Shown: in pieces, positions 43,160 through 55,400 of the stretch
Layout of the letters: every line of letters begins with the position of its first letter
How positions within the stretch are numbered: position 1 is the first letter of the stretch
Origin: Raffaelea ambrosiae
Taxonomy: Eukaryota; Ascomycota; Sordariomycetes; Ophiostomatales; Ophiostomataceae
Assembly: GCA_002778195.1 (NCBI GenBank)
Contig: PCDI01000004.1
Coordinates: 2,888,226 to 2,952,225, forward strand
Direction: 5' to 3'
Length of the DNA: 64,000 nucleotides
Made by a program: the position numbers and the translations under genes
Notes under the pieces: model-generated
What the model was told of the DNA's origin: nothing
The model's database searches: none
Seen by the model: the letters and a program-made list of their open reading frames with translations, nothing else

Positions 43160-46154
43160 TGCGTCGACGTGAAGGTGCCGCGAGGCCTGTTGTCGTTGGG
43201 TCGAGTTTCGGTTTCGTGTGTCTTGAAATGTGTAGTGTCGTGATTGAGGATTCGGATCCTACTCGTAGGGATTGGGATCGTGTCTTGGTCCTTTTTAATT
43301 TTTAATTTTTTTCTTTCTTGTTGTTTCTTCCTCGGTCGACCGTGTTGAAAGGTAAAAGACGATGTTGGAAAATTAAAGAAAAAGGTATTGTTTTAAAAAA
43401 ACTCCCCAAGAAGAAAAAGAAAGTAAGAATCGAAGTATTGACCAGCAACTGAGGACCGCTCGACGGTCTGTGAAGAAAAGAATACAAAAATGAATGAATG
43501 AGAACAAGCAAAAAAAAATAAGGAAACCGCAAATACACAAAGAAGAAGAGAAAAGAGGAAGATGAGAAGGAAAATAAGGGAAGGGGTAGGTGTGAGTATA
43601 CAAAACGGGGGGGGGACCCATAGAGGTAAAAGGCAAGCCAGACCCTTACCCATGCGGCTCTGCGAGACAATACAACCGTGTGAGTGGGCAGCTTGCCTTC
43701 ACTCACACCCAGCCTCTGTCCTATCTGCCTCCCTCTCCTGGCTCAGCCGGTTCCTGCGTCTCAGCTTCCGGAAGGGACGATCGAAACCAATCCGACCAAT
43801 CCAATATGGGTCGATTTGCCCTCTCCGTGCTTGACACAGACCTGGCTGCTCTTTGCGCACACCGCCCTCCTTGTCCAGCTGCCAGCCCGTCGCCCATGAT
43901 TCTTGCTCATCGTCTCCCAAGACGACGAACCAGTACGATCGGGCCATACAGGGATCCAGACCCGCCCACCTTCTACGGCGATCCAACGCGATAGCACGAG
44001 AGTACTTTAGGGGCGGTAATGGAGGGCACGATGGCAGAGAGAGCAAAGGGTGTTCTGTGCGGGCGGGTACATGGGCCATCCTGCTGCGGCTCGGGTTTCT
44101 GACGAAGCTTGTCTCAGGACGCAGGCGATCGTGCCCACTCCCACACACAGGCACAACACACAAACACACCACTTTTGCCCCCCCTTCCCTCTTCTCTGAG
44201 GCGAAAAAGCTTAAACTATGCCTTAGTAGACGCTGACCCATTATACGCACTCTCTCCTCTTTCTTGACTGCTTACACCCTAGGTTCCCTTCTACCACTCG
44301 TCTATTGTGTGTGAGACCGCGTTGAGACGTCCTTGCGGAGACGCGTCCAAGCGACCACGACGGGCCCAGGGCCAGCCAATGGAACAACACAGCACGGGCA
44401 CCCAAAACATTGGTCATCCCCCCCTTCCCCAAAAACAAAGGGAGAGCCAAGATCAAGTCTTGCATGAGAACCGAGCCGCCATGTCGGGTCGGTTGTCGGA
44501 CTCTGCTCGACTGACAGCAGACTGACAACAGGCCAAAATCTGCTCAAAATCGTCTTATGGCTCTTGCAATCTTCTTTTCGACTTTCGTCCCAGCATTTTT
44601 TTTTTCTCTCCTTCCTTTTCTTCTGTCGCAACACTTGGACACGCGACTAGTTGCCCATGAACAAAACGGGGCTCTGCTCGTTATACAGTGGTTTCAGGCA
44701 TGCATGTCCACTCACACTACCACGCTGCTAGGACGGGGTCAACCCCCCTCCGAAAACAGTTCAACTAGACGGGTATCGTGCACCCCCGTTTTCCCTAACC
44801 CACCCACCACAACAAGGCCAAGCTTTTTTGATGTGACCCTCCCCCTCGTCCACTTCGTCCACCTTTTTGTACGGTGCATGTGTTTGGGGCCTCTTTGACC
44901 TTCGGTCGCCCCCGCCTCGTTTAAAACACAGTCATCCCATGGTCCCCGAGAACGTAGATTTTCTTGTTGTTCCCTTCGTACTTGTTCCTTCTCCATGTCT
45001 CCTCTCTCGTGCCTCTGTGACTCCGCGAAACGTTTCCGTCCAGAACCGATCAATTACAAGACTTTCTTACAGATGCATTTGTGCTTATCCTGTGCGGCGC
45101 ACCCTCCTCCATCGATTGGGCATTGCTTGTTGGGTTTCAAACAAACCAGCAACAGACACGACTGGCCGCGTCTTTCTGTTGCGTGTCCTCGGGTCTTCGT
45201 TCCGGCCGCTTTGTTGGCAAAACGTCCTTTCCTCCCTCCCTTGCCGGCCTCTTCTGCGGCCGCCATGATGCAAGCCGCGGCCGAGGCCACCAGGACATCT
45301 CTCGACGATTGGCGTCTGACGGCTGGCAAGTGACTAATCATGGCAGCCAGATATGCTGACTAGGGGCCATTGCTGGCAAAAAAAAAGACCATCTATACTG
45401 GCAGAAGATGTCTAGCCCTTGGGGCATAAGGAGGCAATTTCATTGAGGGGGCCACTTAGTGCTGGCTGAGCCACTTTTGGGCCATCCCAAAGCCGACTGG
45501 GGCTGAAGTAGGCCGCAAGTGAGAGACGGACATCTCTCCTCTGTGGCCCGGGTGGCTGTTCTTGCTTCCGCCGAAACTCCCGTAGGCTCCGGTTCCTTGC
45601 ATGGCTGCTAGGCCAAGCCACATGGTGCCTCAAGAAGCACCGTCTAGACGGGGCTGTTACAAGGTGTGTGGACACCTGCTGAGGGCATCGTGGGTAGCCT
45701 CGCGAGACTGAATTGTAGCGTATTTAAATGCCCACGGCAAAGGTGTCAAAATGATGGTTATCTAAGCGCGCATGGGCGTTGTCGGCATTCTACACAAGCG
45801 CGCTGCAATGCCAAAATGGCATGACAGTTTCGCACCCGCTCCCATGTCGTGGTTTTGATCCAAGGAAGGCTGCGATGTTGTTGTTGCTGTCTTGCAACGG
45901 GTGAGAATGCCGTCGTCAATAGTAGACTAAACGATAGTTTGACAAGGCCAACCACAAACATAGGCCTCTTCATTTTCGTCTGATGTTTCCACGGTGGACA
46001 AAAAAAATACACCAAAACGCGTTCTCGCCTCCAGAGCAAAAACAAACAAGCAGAAAGACAAACAGCACCTAGCAGTTTGTCTTTTCGCACCAGCTGTCAA
46101 CAACATCAAAGTTTGCTCACGCTCCTGTGAGCCAGACCGCATCCATCTGCCAAC
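43160..46154. other. 3-kb intergenic region
   Basis: This spacer lies between two divergent genes. It has A/T tracts at 43290-43560, a TACTCGTA at 43260 and long pyrimidine-rich stretches from 44500 to 45250. The segment 45400-45760 differs in texture and could be an old repeat, but no terminal repeats or coding remnants were identified. No gene is recognised. Confidence 0.45.
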
Positions 46155-47007
46155 ATGAACCGTCTTCCGGTCATCTGTCGGATTGCCGACACGGCCGAGA
46201 TGTTCAACGATCTGGCATACAAGGCGGGCATTCACCCCAATCTCACTTTTGTGGACTTGACCATGGCTTTCCAGTACGCGCAGGAGACTCCAGGTTTGCT
46301 CCCGCCGTGCCTCTGCGCTGTCGTCGTGACACCAGCCGAGTCCAGCCAGGCGACGACTGGAGGACATCACCAGGAGTTGGACAGCACAGAGGCTGGCAGC
46401 AGCACTGGTGGCGGTGGCGCGCCCCTGAGAAACAACCCCTCCGACTCGCCTGTGCTCTGGTTCCCCCAGTCGATCGAGCATATCCCGGAGGTGTATGCCA
46501 TGCTGCATGCCGTGCTGAACTGTCCTGCAATGGAGGCATTCGGTAGGAACACCAACCAACCCCTTCTGTGTGATCACGACTAAACTCACCGCAGGACCCC
46601 GGAGCATCCTCGGTCGCCTCGGTGCTGAGGCGGTCTCATCGACGCCCCATGTCCGCGCAGAGCTCGTCCGACGCTCGACCGACCTCCAGCAGGCCTACGT
46701 GCAGGCGGTGGTCAAGGGCACCTGGAGACTGCCGACGACGACGCCACCGTCCGAGCCGTACCGCTACGTGGCGTTTGTGCAGCCGCGGGGGACGGCATCG
46801 CCTTCAGTGCCCACGAGACGGGCCATCTTCGAGATGGACCGCAGCGGCGCCACCCGGGTCGACGCGGCGAAAGGGTGCGGCGACCGTCCTGTGCACGAGG
46901 AGACCGTCATGACGGACACGGTGCGGGATCGGATCCGGACGATTGTTGAGGAGCAGGCGGCCGGCGGAGGGTATGCCGTAGTCGGGCTAGTCTGGCGGTC
47001 GTCGTGA
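46155..47007 (+). CDS. Ubiquitin C-terminal hydrolase (UCH, peptidase C12) homologue lacking catalytic Cys and His
   Basis: Two exons, 46155-46542 and 46595-47007, encode 266 residues. The 52-nt intron has a GTAGGA donor, a CTAAAC branch and a GCAG end. The fold matches UCH-L3/YUH1 along its length: FNDLAYKAGIHPNLTFVDL, PPCLCAVVVTP, LWFPQSIEHIPEVYAMLHAV, YRYVAFVQPRG and AIFEMD. UCH enzymes cleave small adducts from ubiquitin with a Gln/Cys/His/Asp set. Aligned here, the oxyanion Gln is kept (Gln105) and the Asp is kept (Asp211). The nucleophilic Cys position is Pro111, and the His position is Arg186. The frame is intact, with no stops or frameshifts. A Ser/Gly/Thr-rich stretch at about 61-97 sits before the active-site helix. 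A ubiquitin-binding pseudoenzyme is the simplest reading. Confidence 0.8.
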
Positions 47008-48734
47008 AAACAAAGAAGAAGGGAGACGTTCCATCGAACGGATTGTCTCAAGACGAGGAGAATCGTCTCAAGACGAGAAGGCAAAGACGGGGACGAGAAG
47101 TGATTGGCTTGGAGGGAGACAATTACTATGTACCAACTACAAAGTAACCAACTATAGTTAGCTCCAGGCGTTGTGGAGGGGAAAGCAGGTGGGCTGGAAG
47201 CACAGCCACTGTCCTCCACCACGTTTTCCCGTTAAAGCAAAAACGAGAGTTTAAATTTAGCACACGGACCTTTCCCTTTTCCAGGCCCAACCTTTTTGCT
47301 TTTTGCCCTTTGCCTTTCCACCCCATTGAATTCGTCAACGACCGCCATGGCCACGACTTTTGTTTCTCGCCAGTTTCCACTTCGCCCTGCGGCCTTTTAT
47401 TTTCGTGACACGGATGCATGGGAACTTGCAGTAGCTACCTGTGGGTGGCACGTTTCAGAAGTGGTGTTGGTGGTTATGTAATACACAATGCAGGGACCGC
47501 CAACCGAGGAAGGCACGATCAGGACAATGATCCTTGTGCTCTGGCTTCCCTGCAGACAGGGCCGGCGGAATGGAGCCGACAAAAGGGCAAATACGCGAAG
47601 AAGCAACAGGTACAGCAAGACACAAACATATGACAGATACGAACAAAGAGTGATCGTAAAAAATATATACTCTCGCAAAGAAAAAAGAAGCATCCCAACG
47701 CCCTGGCCGGGGTTCTTCGCCTGGCTGCAATCCTACGGCCCCATCATAAGCTTCGTTGGAGCAGACAACAAGAAAAGTCGACATAAATAATTCTACAGAT
47801 TGTGGCGGAGGCTTGCATTCGCCGGGACTGGACTAGCGTCTTCTTTCCTGGTTTGCTTTGCTGCAGTCCCCCCCCCTCATATCACACACGCCATAACTGG
47901 TTTGCGCAAATGGGATGCGACGCTGGCTTTTTGCGTGTGTACCACGTATCTCTCTCGTGTGTGGTCTGCTCGTCTGTTGTCTGTAATAGTCTGTTCTGCG
48001 TTTTCGCACGTTCGTCTTGTTCGCTCCTGTGTCTCTCGTACTGGGTTAGCCACCGTCATCCTCCCGCGTTGACAACGAGACCCCGAGTGGCTGGTTTTGG
48101 CCCAAAGCCCGCCCGGGCGCGCCAACACCGCACACACCACATAAATACGGAAAATACACTGACTGGGCTCAGCCGCAGGCGATCAGCCTTGAGCCTTGGA
48201 GCCGCTTCAGGGTCGCCCTGCACCTCCTCCACTACGTCTTACTCCTCCCCTTTTTTCTGCTTTCTTGTTTTCTGGCACCCTGCATCCTGCCACCTCTTTC
48301 TCTCTTCTCTCTTTTTTTGCCCAGCCCAGCCCTCTCAGTGTTCTTTCTTTTATCCTCCCTTCGTTTGGCACATCCCCGTTCTTGTTTTAACCAGCGATTG
48401 TTATTTTTTTTTTTATCACTGTCCCAAGCACCAACCTCGAAAACTGACGACATCCAACCCACCGCATTCGCTACCACCATTCGTTCCGGCAAGGCTGGGA
48501 AGATTTCTCCTTTCTTACCCCGTCTCTCATTCTCGTATTCTCCTGTCTCCTCTCCGTCCTTGGCCTCAACTCGCAGCCCCATCCGCTCGTTCTGTTCCCG
48601 GGTTTCACTTTTTTCTACACACACGGGCATCGATCCAACGACGACTGCGGCCTCCATTTGTCACTGCGATCGTCCCATTGACTGCCTTTCTCGACCACCC
48701 CCGGCAGCTTGACCCTGGCCTGAAGTCCGTGATC

Positions 48735-48875
48735 GTTCCGGAAACAACAACCGAGCATCACCCACTCTAGGACGAACCCGGTTCCCGAAACAATAATATC
48801 ACCCACTCTAGCGAATTCAGGTGCCCAAAACAACAAAGCATCACCCACCCCGGGACAAACCCAATCCCGCAAAAG
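48735..48875. repeat. Degenerate tandem repeat of about 40-45 nt upstream of the surface-protein gene
   Basis: Units starting near 48735, 48780 and 48820, with a partial fourth at 48863, share a GTTCCNGAAACAA-like start and the element ATCACCCAC. Confidence 0.8.
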
Positions 48876-49026
48876 CCTCTCGTCCCAGGGTCTGGCTTTT
48901 GGACGCCGATAGAGCGGCGCGCGGGTAAACGCAGCTCACCTGTCGTCCCAAGCGTCCCAAGGGTCCCCCGACGTATACCCTCGGAGCGATACACTTTGCC
49001 ATCCACAATACCATACACGCGCGCGT

Positions 49027-49048
49027 GCACACACACACACACACACAC
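49027..49048. repeat. CA microsatellite directly upstream of a start codon
   Basis: A pure CA run ends 8 nt before the ATG at 49057, so it is almost certainly in the 5' leader. Confidence 0.9.
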
Positions 49049-49056
49049 CCCACATC

Positions 49057-50148
49057 ATGGCGTCGCGAATATCTGTGCGGCTATCGGCCTTCGCGGCCCT
49101 CATGTTGGTGCTGCAACCGGCGCTGGCCACCTTCAAAAACGACTTTAGCAGTTACCCATCAGCGTCGCAGGACTGCTTGTACCAGGCATCCAACTCGAGC
49201 AACTGCGTCGGCGACACCATGGTTAACATGAACAAATGCCTGTGCGGCAATGGCGGCAACTTTGTCTCTAGTTCTGCCGCATGTTTGGGCAAGGACGACC
49301 CGGATGACGTAGACGATGTGTACACCACGATGGCGGCGGCCTGCTCTTGGTCGGCCACGCCGATAAGCATTACCGAAGACGAGTTTAAGAGCTACGCCAA
49401 CGGTTCGACGACGGTCTCGGGCGACTCGAGCAGCTCGAGCAGCTCGAGCAGCCCAAGCTCTTCAACCACATCCGGCGACACCAACTCGGCCAGCCCGACC
49501 ACATATACCACCACCAGCAGCGGCCACGTCATGACCATCACCACCACCGGCACGGTCCCTACCAACACAGGCGACAATAGCAGTAGCGACAGCAGCAACG
49601 GGAGCGTCAATAGCACCGCCAAGATTGGCATCATTGCTGGTGCGTCGGTGGCCGGCGTTGCCATTCTTGCCATGGCTGCATGCATCCTCCTGTGGTACCG
49701 GCGCAGGCGGCGCAGCGGACCTGGCGGTGCTGGCGGAGGAGGCATGACCGCCATGGCGGTCGGCGGTGGCGGCAAATACAGCCAGGTTAGCAGCGGCACG
49801 GAGCTGTCGCCATACTCGCCGTACGACGAGTGGAAGGCGTCTGCATCGGGCGGAGATCCCAAATGGCGGGCGTCCACGGCGACGGCGGCGACGACGCCGG
49901 GGTTGCTGTCGACCGAGTGGACAGCCGCGTCACAACACCCACAAGAACAGACGTTTGCCTATGAGCTGTCGGACCAGAGCATCAGCCGGCCGGCGGCGGA
50001 GGTACCGGTCGAGCTGCCGGCACCTGGACCGACAGCCACGGGGGCATCACCACACGGCTCGCCGTACATGACTCCATACGGAACACCCCAGCAAGGGACA
50101 CCACACGTGTCAGGTCAACAATGGCCGCCGACAGCATATGGCCGATGA
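49057..50148 (+). CDS. Single-pass cell-surface protein: Cys-rich ectodomain, Ser/Thr stalk, cytoplasmic tail
   Basis: This single-exon gene encodes 363 residues. A signal peptide covers about 1-24 (LSAFAALMLVLQPALA). The ectodomain has six Cys (in DCLYQ, NCVGD, KCLCG, AACLG and AACSW). A Ser/Thr-rich stalk follows (about 120-188), with many potential O-glycosylation sites. A transmembrane helix IGIIAGASVAGVAILAMAAC is at about 190-210, then a basic stop-transfer YRRRRRSG. The tail of about 145 residues is Gly/Pro/Ser-rich and ends TPQQGTPHVSGQQWPPTAY. The layout resembles fungal wall-stress sensors of the WSC/Mid2 type, but the Cys pattern is not a clear WSC or CFEM domain. A surface sensor or adhesin-like role is inferred from layout only. 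Confidence 0.78.
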   Translation: MASRISVRLSAFAALMLVLQPALATFKNDFSSYPSASQDCLYQASNSSNCVGDTMVNMNKCLCGNGGNFVSSSAACLGKDDPDDVDDVYTTMAAACSWSATPISITEDEFKSYANGSTTVSGDSSSSSSSSSPSSSTTSGDTNSASPTTYTTTSSGHVMTITTTGTVPTNTGDNSSSDSSNGSVNSTAKIGIIAGASVAGVAILAMAACILLWYRRRRRSGPGGAGGGGMTAMAVGGGGKYSQVSSGTELSPYSPYDEWKASASGGDPKWRASTATAATTPGLLSTEWTAASQHPQEQTFAYELSDQSISRPAAEVPVELPAPGPTATGASPHGSPYMTPYGTPQQGTPHVSGQQWPPTAYGR

Positions 50149-52466
50149 TGATCTCTGGGGAAGGGCGAAGGGGTAAAAAAAAAAAAAGAGAAAGTCATGA
50201 CTGTTTGGAATACCCGGAAGGTTAGGGGGAAACAATTGGGCATATACGTCTTGATGCCGGGCCTTGTGACGACTGGGTATGGCGTTTTGTTTTCTGTTTT
50301 GTTTCTGTTCGTGTTTTGTCAGGATTGACGTCTATTTTTTTCTCTCATATTTCTTTCTTTGCCGGACACATACCGGCATAATACGGAAGAAGCATAGCAC
50401 ACATTTATGACTTTCATCATAATCATATATACTTATTCATATGACCTTTCACCTTTTTCGGCACGGATGTCTTTTTGCATATCTCCTTGATATACCCGAA
50501 CATAGAACGTCTTGGCTGTCCCGCCTGTCTTGGATGTCATCTCGACATACGAGTACCGACATACCTGGCGTGGAACATGACAGGTCGCCTGCCATGTGTG
50601 ACCGGTCTGTGCCTTCTGGATGCGCGAGAGAAGCATGTTGCATGTGTGTACAACTTTCGGGCATAAGAGGTTACATTGTCTCGTTCGTACGGCTAGTCGA
50701 CGGCTCGGACGGATGTAAGACAATAACTATAACTAGTTAATAGTAACTGCAGCCTAATAGCCGTGGCTCGCCAGATTAGACATCATCGATGCAGGATGCC
50801 CACGCACGAGAAGAGGAAAGGCGATATATTAATGCCAAAATCGCGAAGATGAAAGGTAGATACAAGGAATAATGAAGGAAGAGAAGGAAAAGAAAGGAAA
50901 AGAAAAGAGAAAAGCAAAACAAGATCTAGAAACGACGTGAAACATAAAACCATAAAGGCCCTCTCTTACTGTCTCTACACCCTGATTCGCCATGTGCGAG
51001 AGTGCTGTCGCGGCTTGCATGCGTAATCGTTCTCCAAGAGCCCACTTTCGCCGTTTGGGTCCGAAGGGATGGGGGAGGGGGGGGCTGTATTTTTTTTTTT
51101 TTTTTTTTCGGCCGTTGGCGGAGAGCCCTCCCCCCCCTTACCCGGCTTTGCCATGCCGCCAGTAGCCAATTGCGAAAACTGGTTTCGGGGCAAGCCAATG
51201 CCCAAATTGGCAGCTGCGCACGGCGGTAACATGCGAGAAACAGTTGTCACAGGGGTTGGTTAGGAAGTGTGCACTTAATTGGGAGGTGTGCCTGTGGTGC
51301 TTGTGGTGCTTGTGGAGGCTCACTAGAGGGACACTGTGCCTTCTTTGGAGGTCGCAATTCCAATGGGCCGAGCTCGGCGCCGGGCCATTTGAAGCCGCCC
51401 AATGACGCCACCCAATCGCACTTGGTGGCTCAACCACCCGCTTCACTGACGTACCCGCTAGGGTACTTTTTTTCTGCCGCTGCTTTTTTTTTTTTGCGCT
51501 TCATATTTGTATTGAATTCTCTTGGGGGAAACGTGCGAACGAAACACACAAGAAAACAAAACGCCCAGCCCTGAAATGGGCCTATTTGCTGTTTGTTCGT
51601 CAGCTCAACAGACAGAGTTTCGTCTAATACCCTTTGTTTGAGAGTGCGTTGGTGTTTAGGTACGTTGGACAGTGTGTGTGCGTGCTAGCTTGCTTCTATG
51701 TGCGATTCATGCAGCTCTCTTTAAGCTCGACCCCATTGCGTTCGTTTGCCTCTCTGCCTGCAGGAACTTCTCCCCGCTCGCTCTCCCTTCTCTCCTTATA
51801 TCTCCCTGGCATATTTCTTCCCCTCCGAAAACCTTGGCATCCTCACTTCTGATCTTCACTATCACATTTCCGAGCTCTCGGATCCTGCAACGTCGTGGCC
51901 TGGCTAGTGTTGTTGCCTTATTGAGTATTACGGCCTTAAGCACCGCAGCCTGTCTGCACTGAACCTTGACCGTCACTCGTGCCCACTCACGCGAAGAGTC
52001 CACCGCCACCACCTTCCCATCCGGGGGCTGTACGAACTCTATTTTTTTGTCTTTTTTTTTGCTATAATTTATTTTCTGTTCTCCTCCCACTCTCTCTTGT
52101 TTGCATTAACTGCTTTCTTTCTTTGTGATCTGACCGTGCAGTTTCTTCTTGTCGACAACTATTCGACCAGGTTTCTTTAGCAAAATAAAGCCACGGCCGT
52201 ATCCGTTCGTTTCCTTTTCTATTTTTTATTTTATTTTATATTTTATATTTTTATTTTTTTCACACGCACGGCTACTTCCTGGGATCCCTCTCCTCGGGGC
52301 TGTCTACGTCTCCCTCCTATTCACACTCTGGTCAAATGTGCCGAGTCTCTTCATTCTGAAGCAACCCACGCGTGGCCAACTCGGCCTTCCCTTTGAGAAC
52401 TCTCTTCTTTTCTCTTCCTCTCTGGGTCGCACCGATTCTCGCACCGATATTCTTCCGTCGCCCGAG
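50149..52466. other. 2.3-kb intergenic region upstream of the ABC transporter
   Basis: Holds T tracts (51090-51108, 51483-51496, 52210-52260), a TACGAGTA at 50548 and pyrimidine-rich sequence toward the ABC gene. No gene is recognised. Confidence 0.5.
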
Positions 52467-55400
52467 ATGGACGATTCACCGCCGCATTGGCAAGGCCACA
52501 TCTGGCCTTGCTACTCGTGCTGCAAACAGATCTGGGTAAGCAAGGTGCAATTGGACCAATTGGTCCCAATTGACAGCACAGGTGGCAAAGGAGCATGCCC
52601 GTTGAGTGGTAAAGCCGTGCAAGAAGGCCGTGACTTCCTCGAGGCTGGCAGTCCTTGGCGGGCTGGGCTGCCCTGCTCCGTGTCTTGGTTCCAGCCTCCG
52701 CATGAACGGCCGGTCGCTCCTGCCTTTCCGGCGCGCACAGGAAAAAAAAAGCCAAGGCCCCCATGACCGCCAGTCTCACCAGCCTCTCTGCCCATGGCAC
52801 CTTCCGCTGCTCTCCCCGCCGCATTGCCCGCTTCCACCTGCCTTCTCTGGCACAAATCCGACCTTGCCTTCTCTCTTGCTCTCATGTCATGAACAAATCC
52901 TGCTGTTTTTGAGGTCCCCACAAAAAATATCCGGATTCCTGTTTCCCAAGAGCCTTCCCTTTTTTTTATTTTTTATTTTTACTGACTCGTGTTACCCAGA
53001 TCCCCAAGGATGCCACCTTCGGCGATGGCTGCCCCGGCATCATTGCCTACATCCCCATCTGGGTGGCGCTCCTAGTCCTGCTGGGGCGCTACGGCCTCCG
53101 CCCCATTTGGCGCCGCCGACCCATTTGGCTGCGCATTTTCGCCAACGAAAGCGAAGAGTTTGCCCACCGCAAGCGGCCCGGCAGCAGCGATGGTCTGTGG
53201 GCCGACGACGACGACATCGCTGCAGATGCAGACGACGAGGATGTCGACGACGCCCTGGAAGCGGTCATTGAGCCGGGCAGCGCCGGCATCGCCGGCCTCG
53301 ACGCCGCCACGGCGGCCGCCACAGCCGATGCTGTCAGCGACAACGGCAGCGAGGGCAGCACCGTCGTGGGCTATGGCCGGAGACGCAACAGCCTCGCCAA
53401 TGCCCGGCCCGTCAACCTCGGTGGCGGGTTTCCCTTTGTCAAGATCCAGTCGTGGCATCTGCTGACGATCACGCTGTTCCTGCTGTCGCTGACCGGCATC
53501 GTGACCAGCCTGACCCTGACCTTTGCCGGCCGCCTGGGCTTTCTCTACCTGACACCCATTGTTCCATGTGTGAGTTGTTTTTCTTTTTTTTCTAAATTTA
53601 TTATCTTTGGTCTTTGGTCGGGTTGGTCTAGACCCGTTACCCTTTTTTCCCTCTTGTCTTGGCCTCTTAGTTTGCTCTTCGTGGAGTTTTTTTTTTTTTT
53701 TTTTTGCTTCCCTGCGTTCCTTGGCAATACCCGCTCTTCTTTGTCAAAAATGCAGCCTCCTCGGCGCTCGTCTCGTCTTTTCCGAGCTGACACAGTGCTA
53801 GTCCATCGCCTCGATCATCCTGGCCGTCGACCGGCCTCGGAGCCTGCCCGGCGCCGTCTTCATCATCTACGGCGCAACCTTGGCCGTGCAGATTGGCCTC
53901 TTGTTTGGCGTGCCCGAGCTGAGCTCCTGGCCCCAGAACCTGACATGGCTCGCCGAGATGAGCATCCCGCTCCTGGGCCTGCTCATCATGATGGTCATGC
54001 CCATGCGCGATCCGTGGTGGGGCAACGGCAGCCGGACTGCCGGCAACGCCATCTCTGTCGGCACCGAGATGGAAAAGATCGCCGCGCCCTTTGAGACGCC
54101 GTCCAGCAGCCGCCGCAGCCCCGAAGACAACACGACTCTGTGGCGCTGGGCCAATGTCACCTGGATGGCCCCGCTTATCGGCCTGGGCGCCACCCGTCAG
54201 CTCAACGACGAGGACGTCTGGATCCTGCCCTTCCAGTTCCAGCACGCCCGCCTGTACCGCCTGTTCCACGACATCACGGGCTCTGTGACCGCCCGCATCG
54301 TCAAGGTCAACGCGCCCGATCTGATCATCACCTCTGTGCTCGGCGTCCTCCAGTCCCTGCTGTCGCTGCTGCCCATTGTTCTGCTGAAGCAGCTACTGGC
54401 TGCCCTGGATGGCCCCAACCCCCGAGTCCGCGTGGCCATCGTCTATGCCGTGCTGATCTGCCTGACCAACCTGACGCGTTCCCAATGCGATGTCCTATCT
54501 CTCTGGTTCTCACGCCGCTGCTACGAACGGTCGCGTGGCGAGCTCATCACCATGATCTACGAGAAGACCCTGCGCCGCAAGGCCTTCACCTTCCCGAGCC
54601 ACTCCAAGGCTGTTGGCAAGGGAGACAAGGCCACCGGCGGACCGGCTTCCACGGGCAAGATCCTCAATCTCATGCGCAACGATGTCTACGAGGTCGCCCA
54701 GCGTTTCTGGGAGTTCCCCACCCTCTTCACGAAGCCGCTCAACTTTACGCTCTCTATTTTCCTCCTGTGGAACGTGCTCGGCGCCGCCTCCCTCTTTGGC
54801 ATCATCATCGTCGTCCTTGCGCAGGTCGTCAACGTCTTTGTTGTCCGTGCTCTCATTCGCTGGGAGACGGCTCGTCGCGCCGTGACCGACATCAAGCTGC
54901 AGGTCACTTCGCAGTTCATCGAGTCCATCCGCCATCTGCGCTGGTACGACTGGCAGGATAAGTGGCTGGGCGATATCATGACTTCGCGCGAGAAGGAGCT
55001 CCGCTACCGTGTCGTGACCAACATCATCCAGAAGGTCATTGCCGTCGTCAACCAGATCGCCGCCTCCTTTTTTCCTGTCGCCGCCTTTTACGCCTACACT
55101 GTCGTCGAGCACCGGCCCCTGACTGTTGACGTTGCCTTCCCAGCCCTCAACCTGTTTGATCTCCTCGAGCAGAGTCTCCGCGAACTGCCTGATCTGATTA
55201 CTGTGCTGCTCAATGCCAACGTGGCTATGCGCCGCATCGACGCCTTCATGAGCGAACCCGACAAGGCAAGCGAAAACGAAAACAACCACGCTGCCGGTGA
55301 ACCTGTCCCCGACGTGCTGAGCCGCGTGTCCTCCAACGCGGTTGCACGGCCTCCTGGCCCACTGCGCATCGAGATTGCCGACGCCTGCTTTGCCTGGCCC

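Larger units (their letters stand above)
47008..49056. other. 2-kb intergenic region
   Basis: Contains an ACTATGTA at 47125, long pyrimidine-rich stretches (48200-48600), a degenerate tandem repeat at 48735 and a CA run ending 8 nt before the next start codon. Open frames here are low-complexity and not claimed. Confidence 0.5.

Noticed and set aside
45400..45760. Possible solo LTR or degraded repeat
   Set aside because: The texture differs from its surroundings, but no terminal repeats, target-site duplication or coding remnant could be seen.
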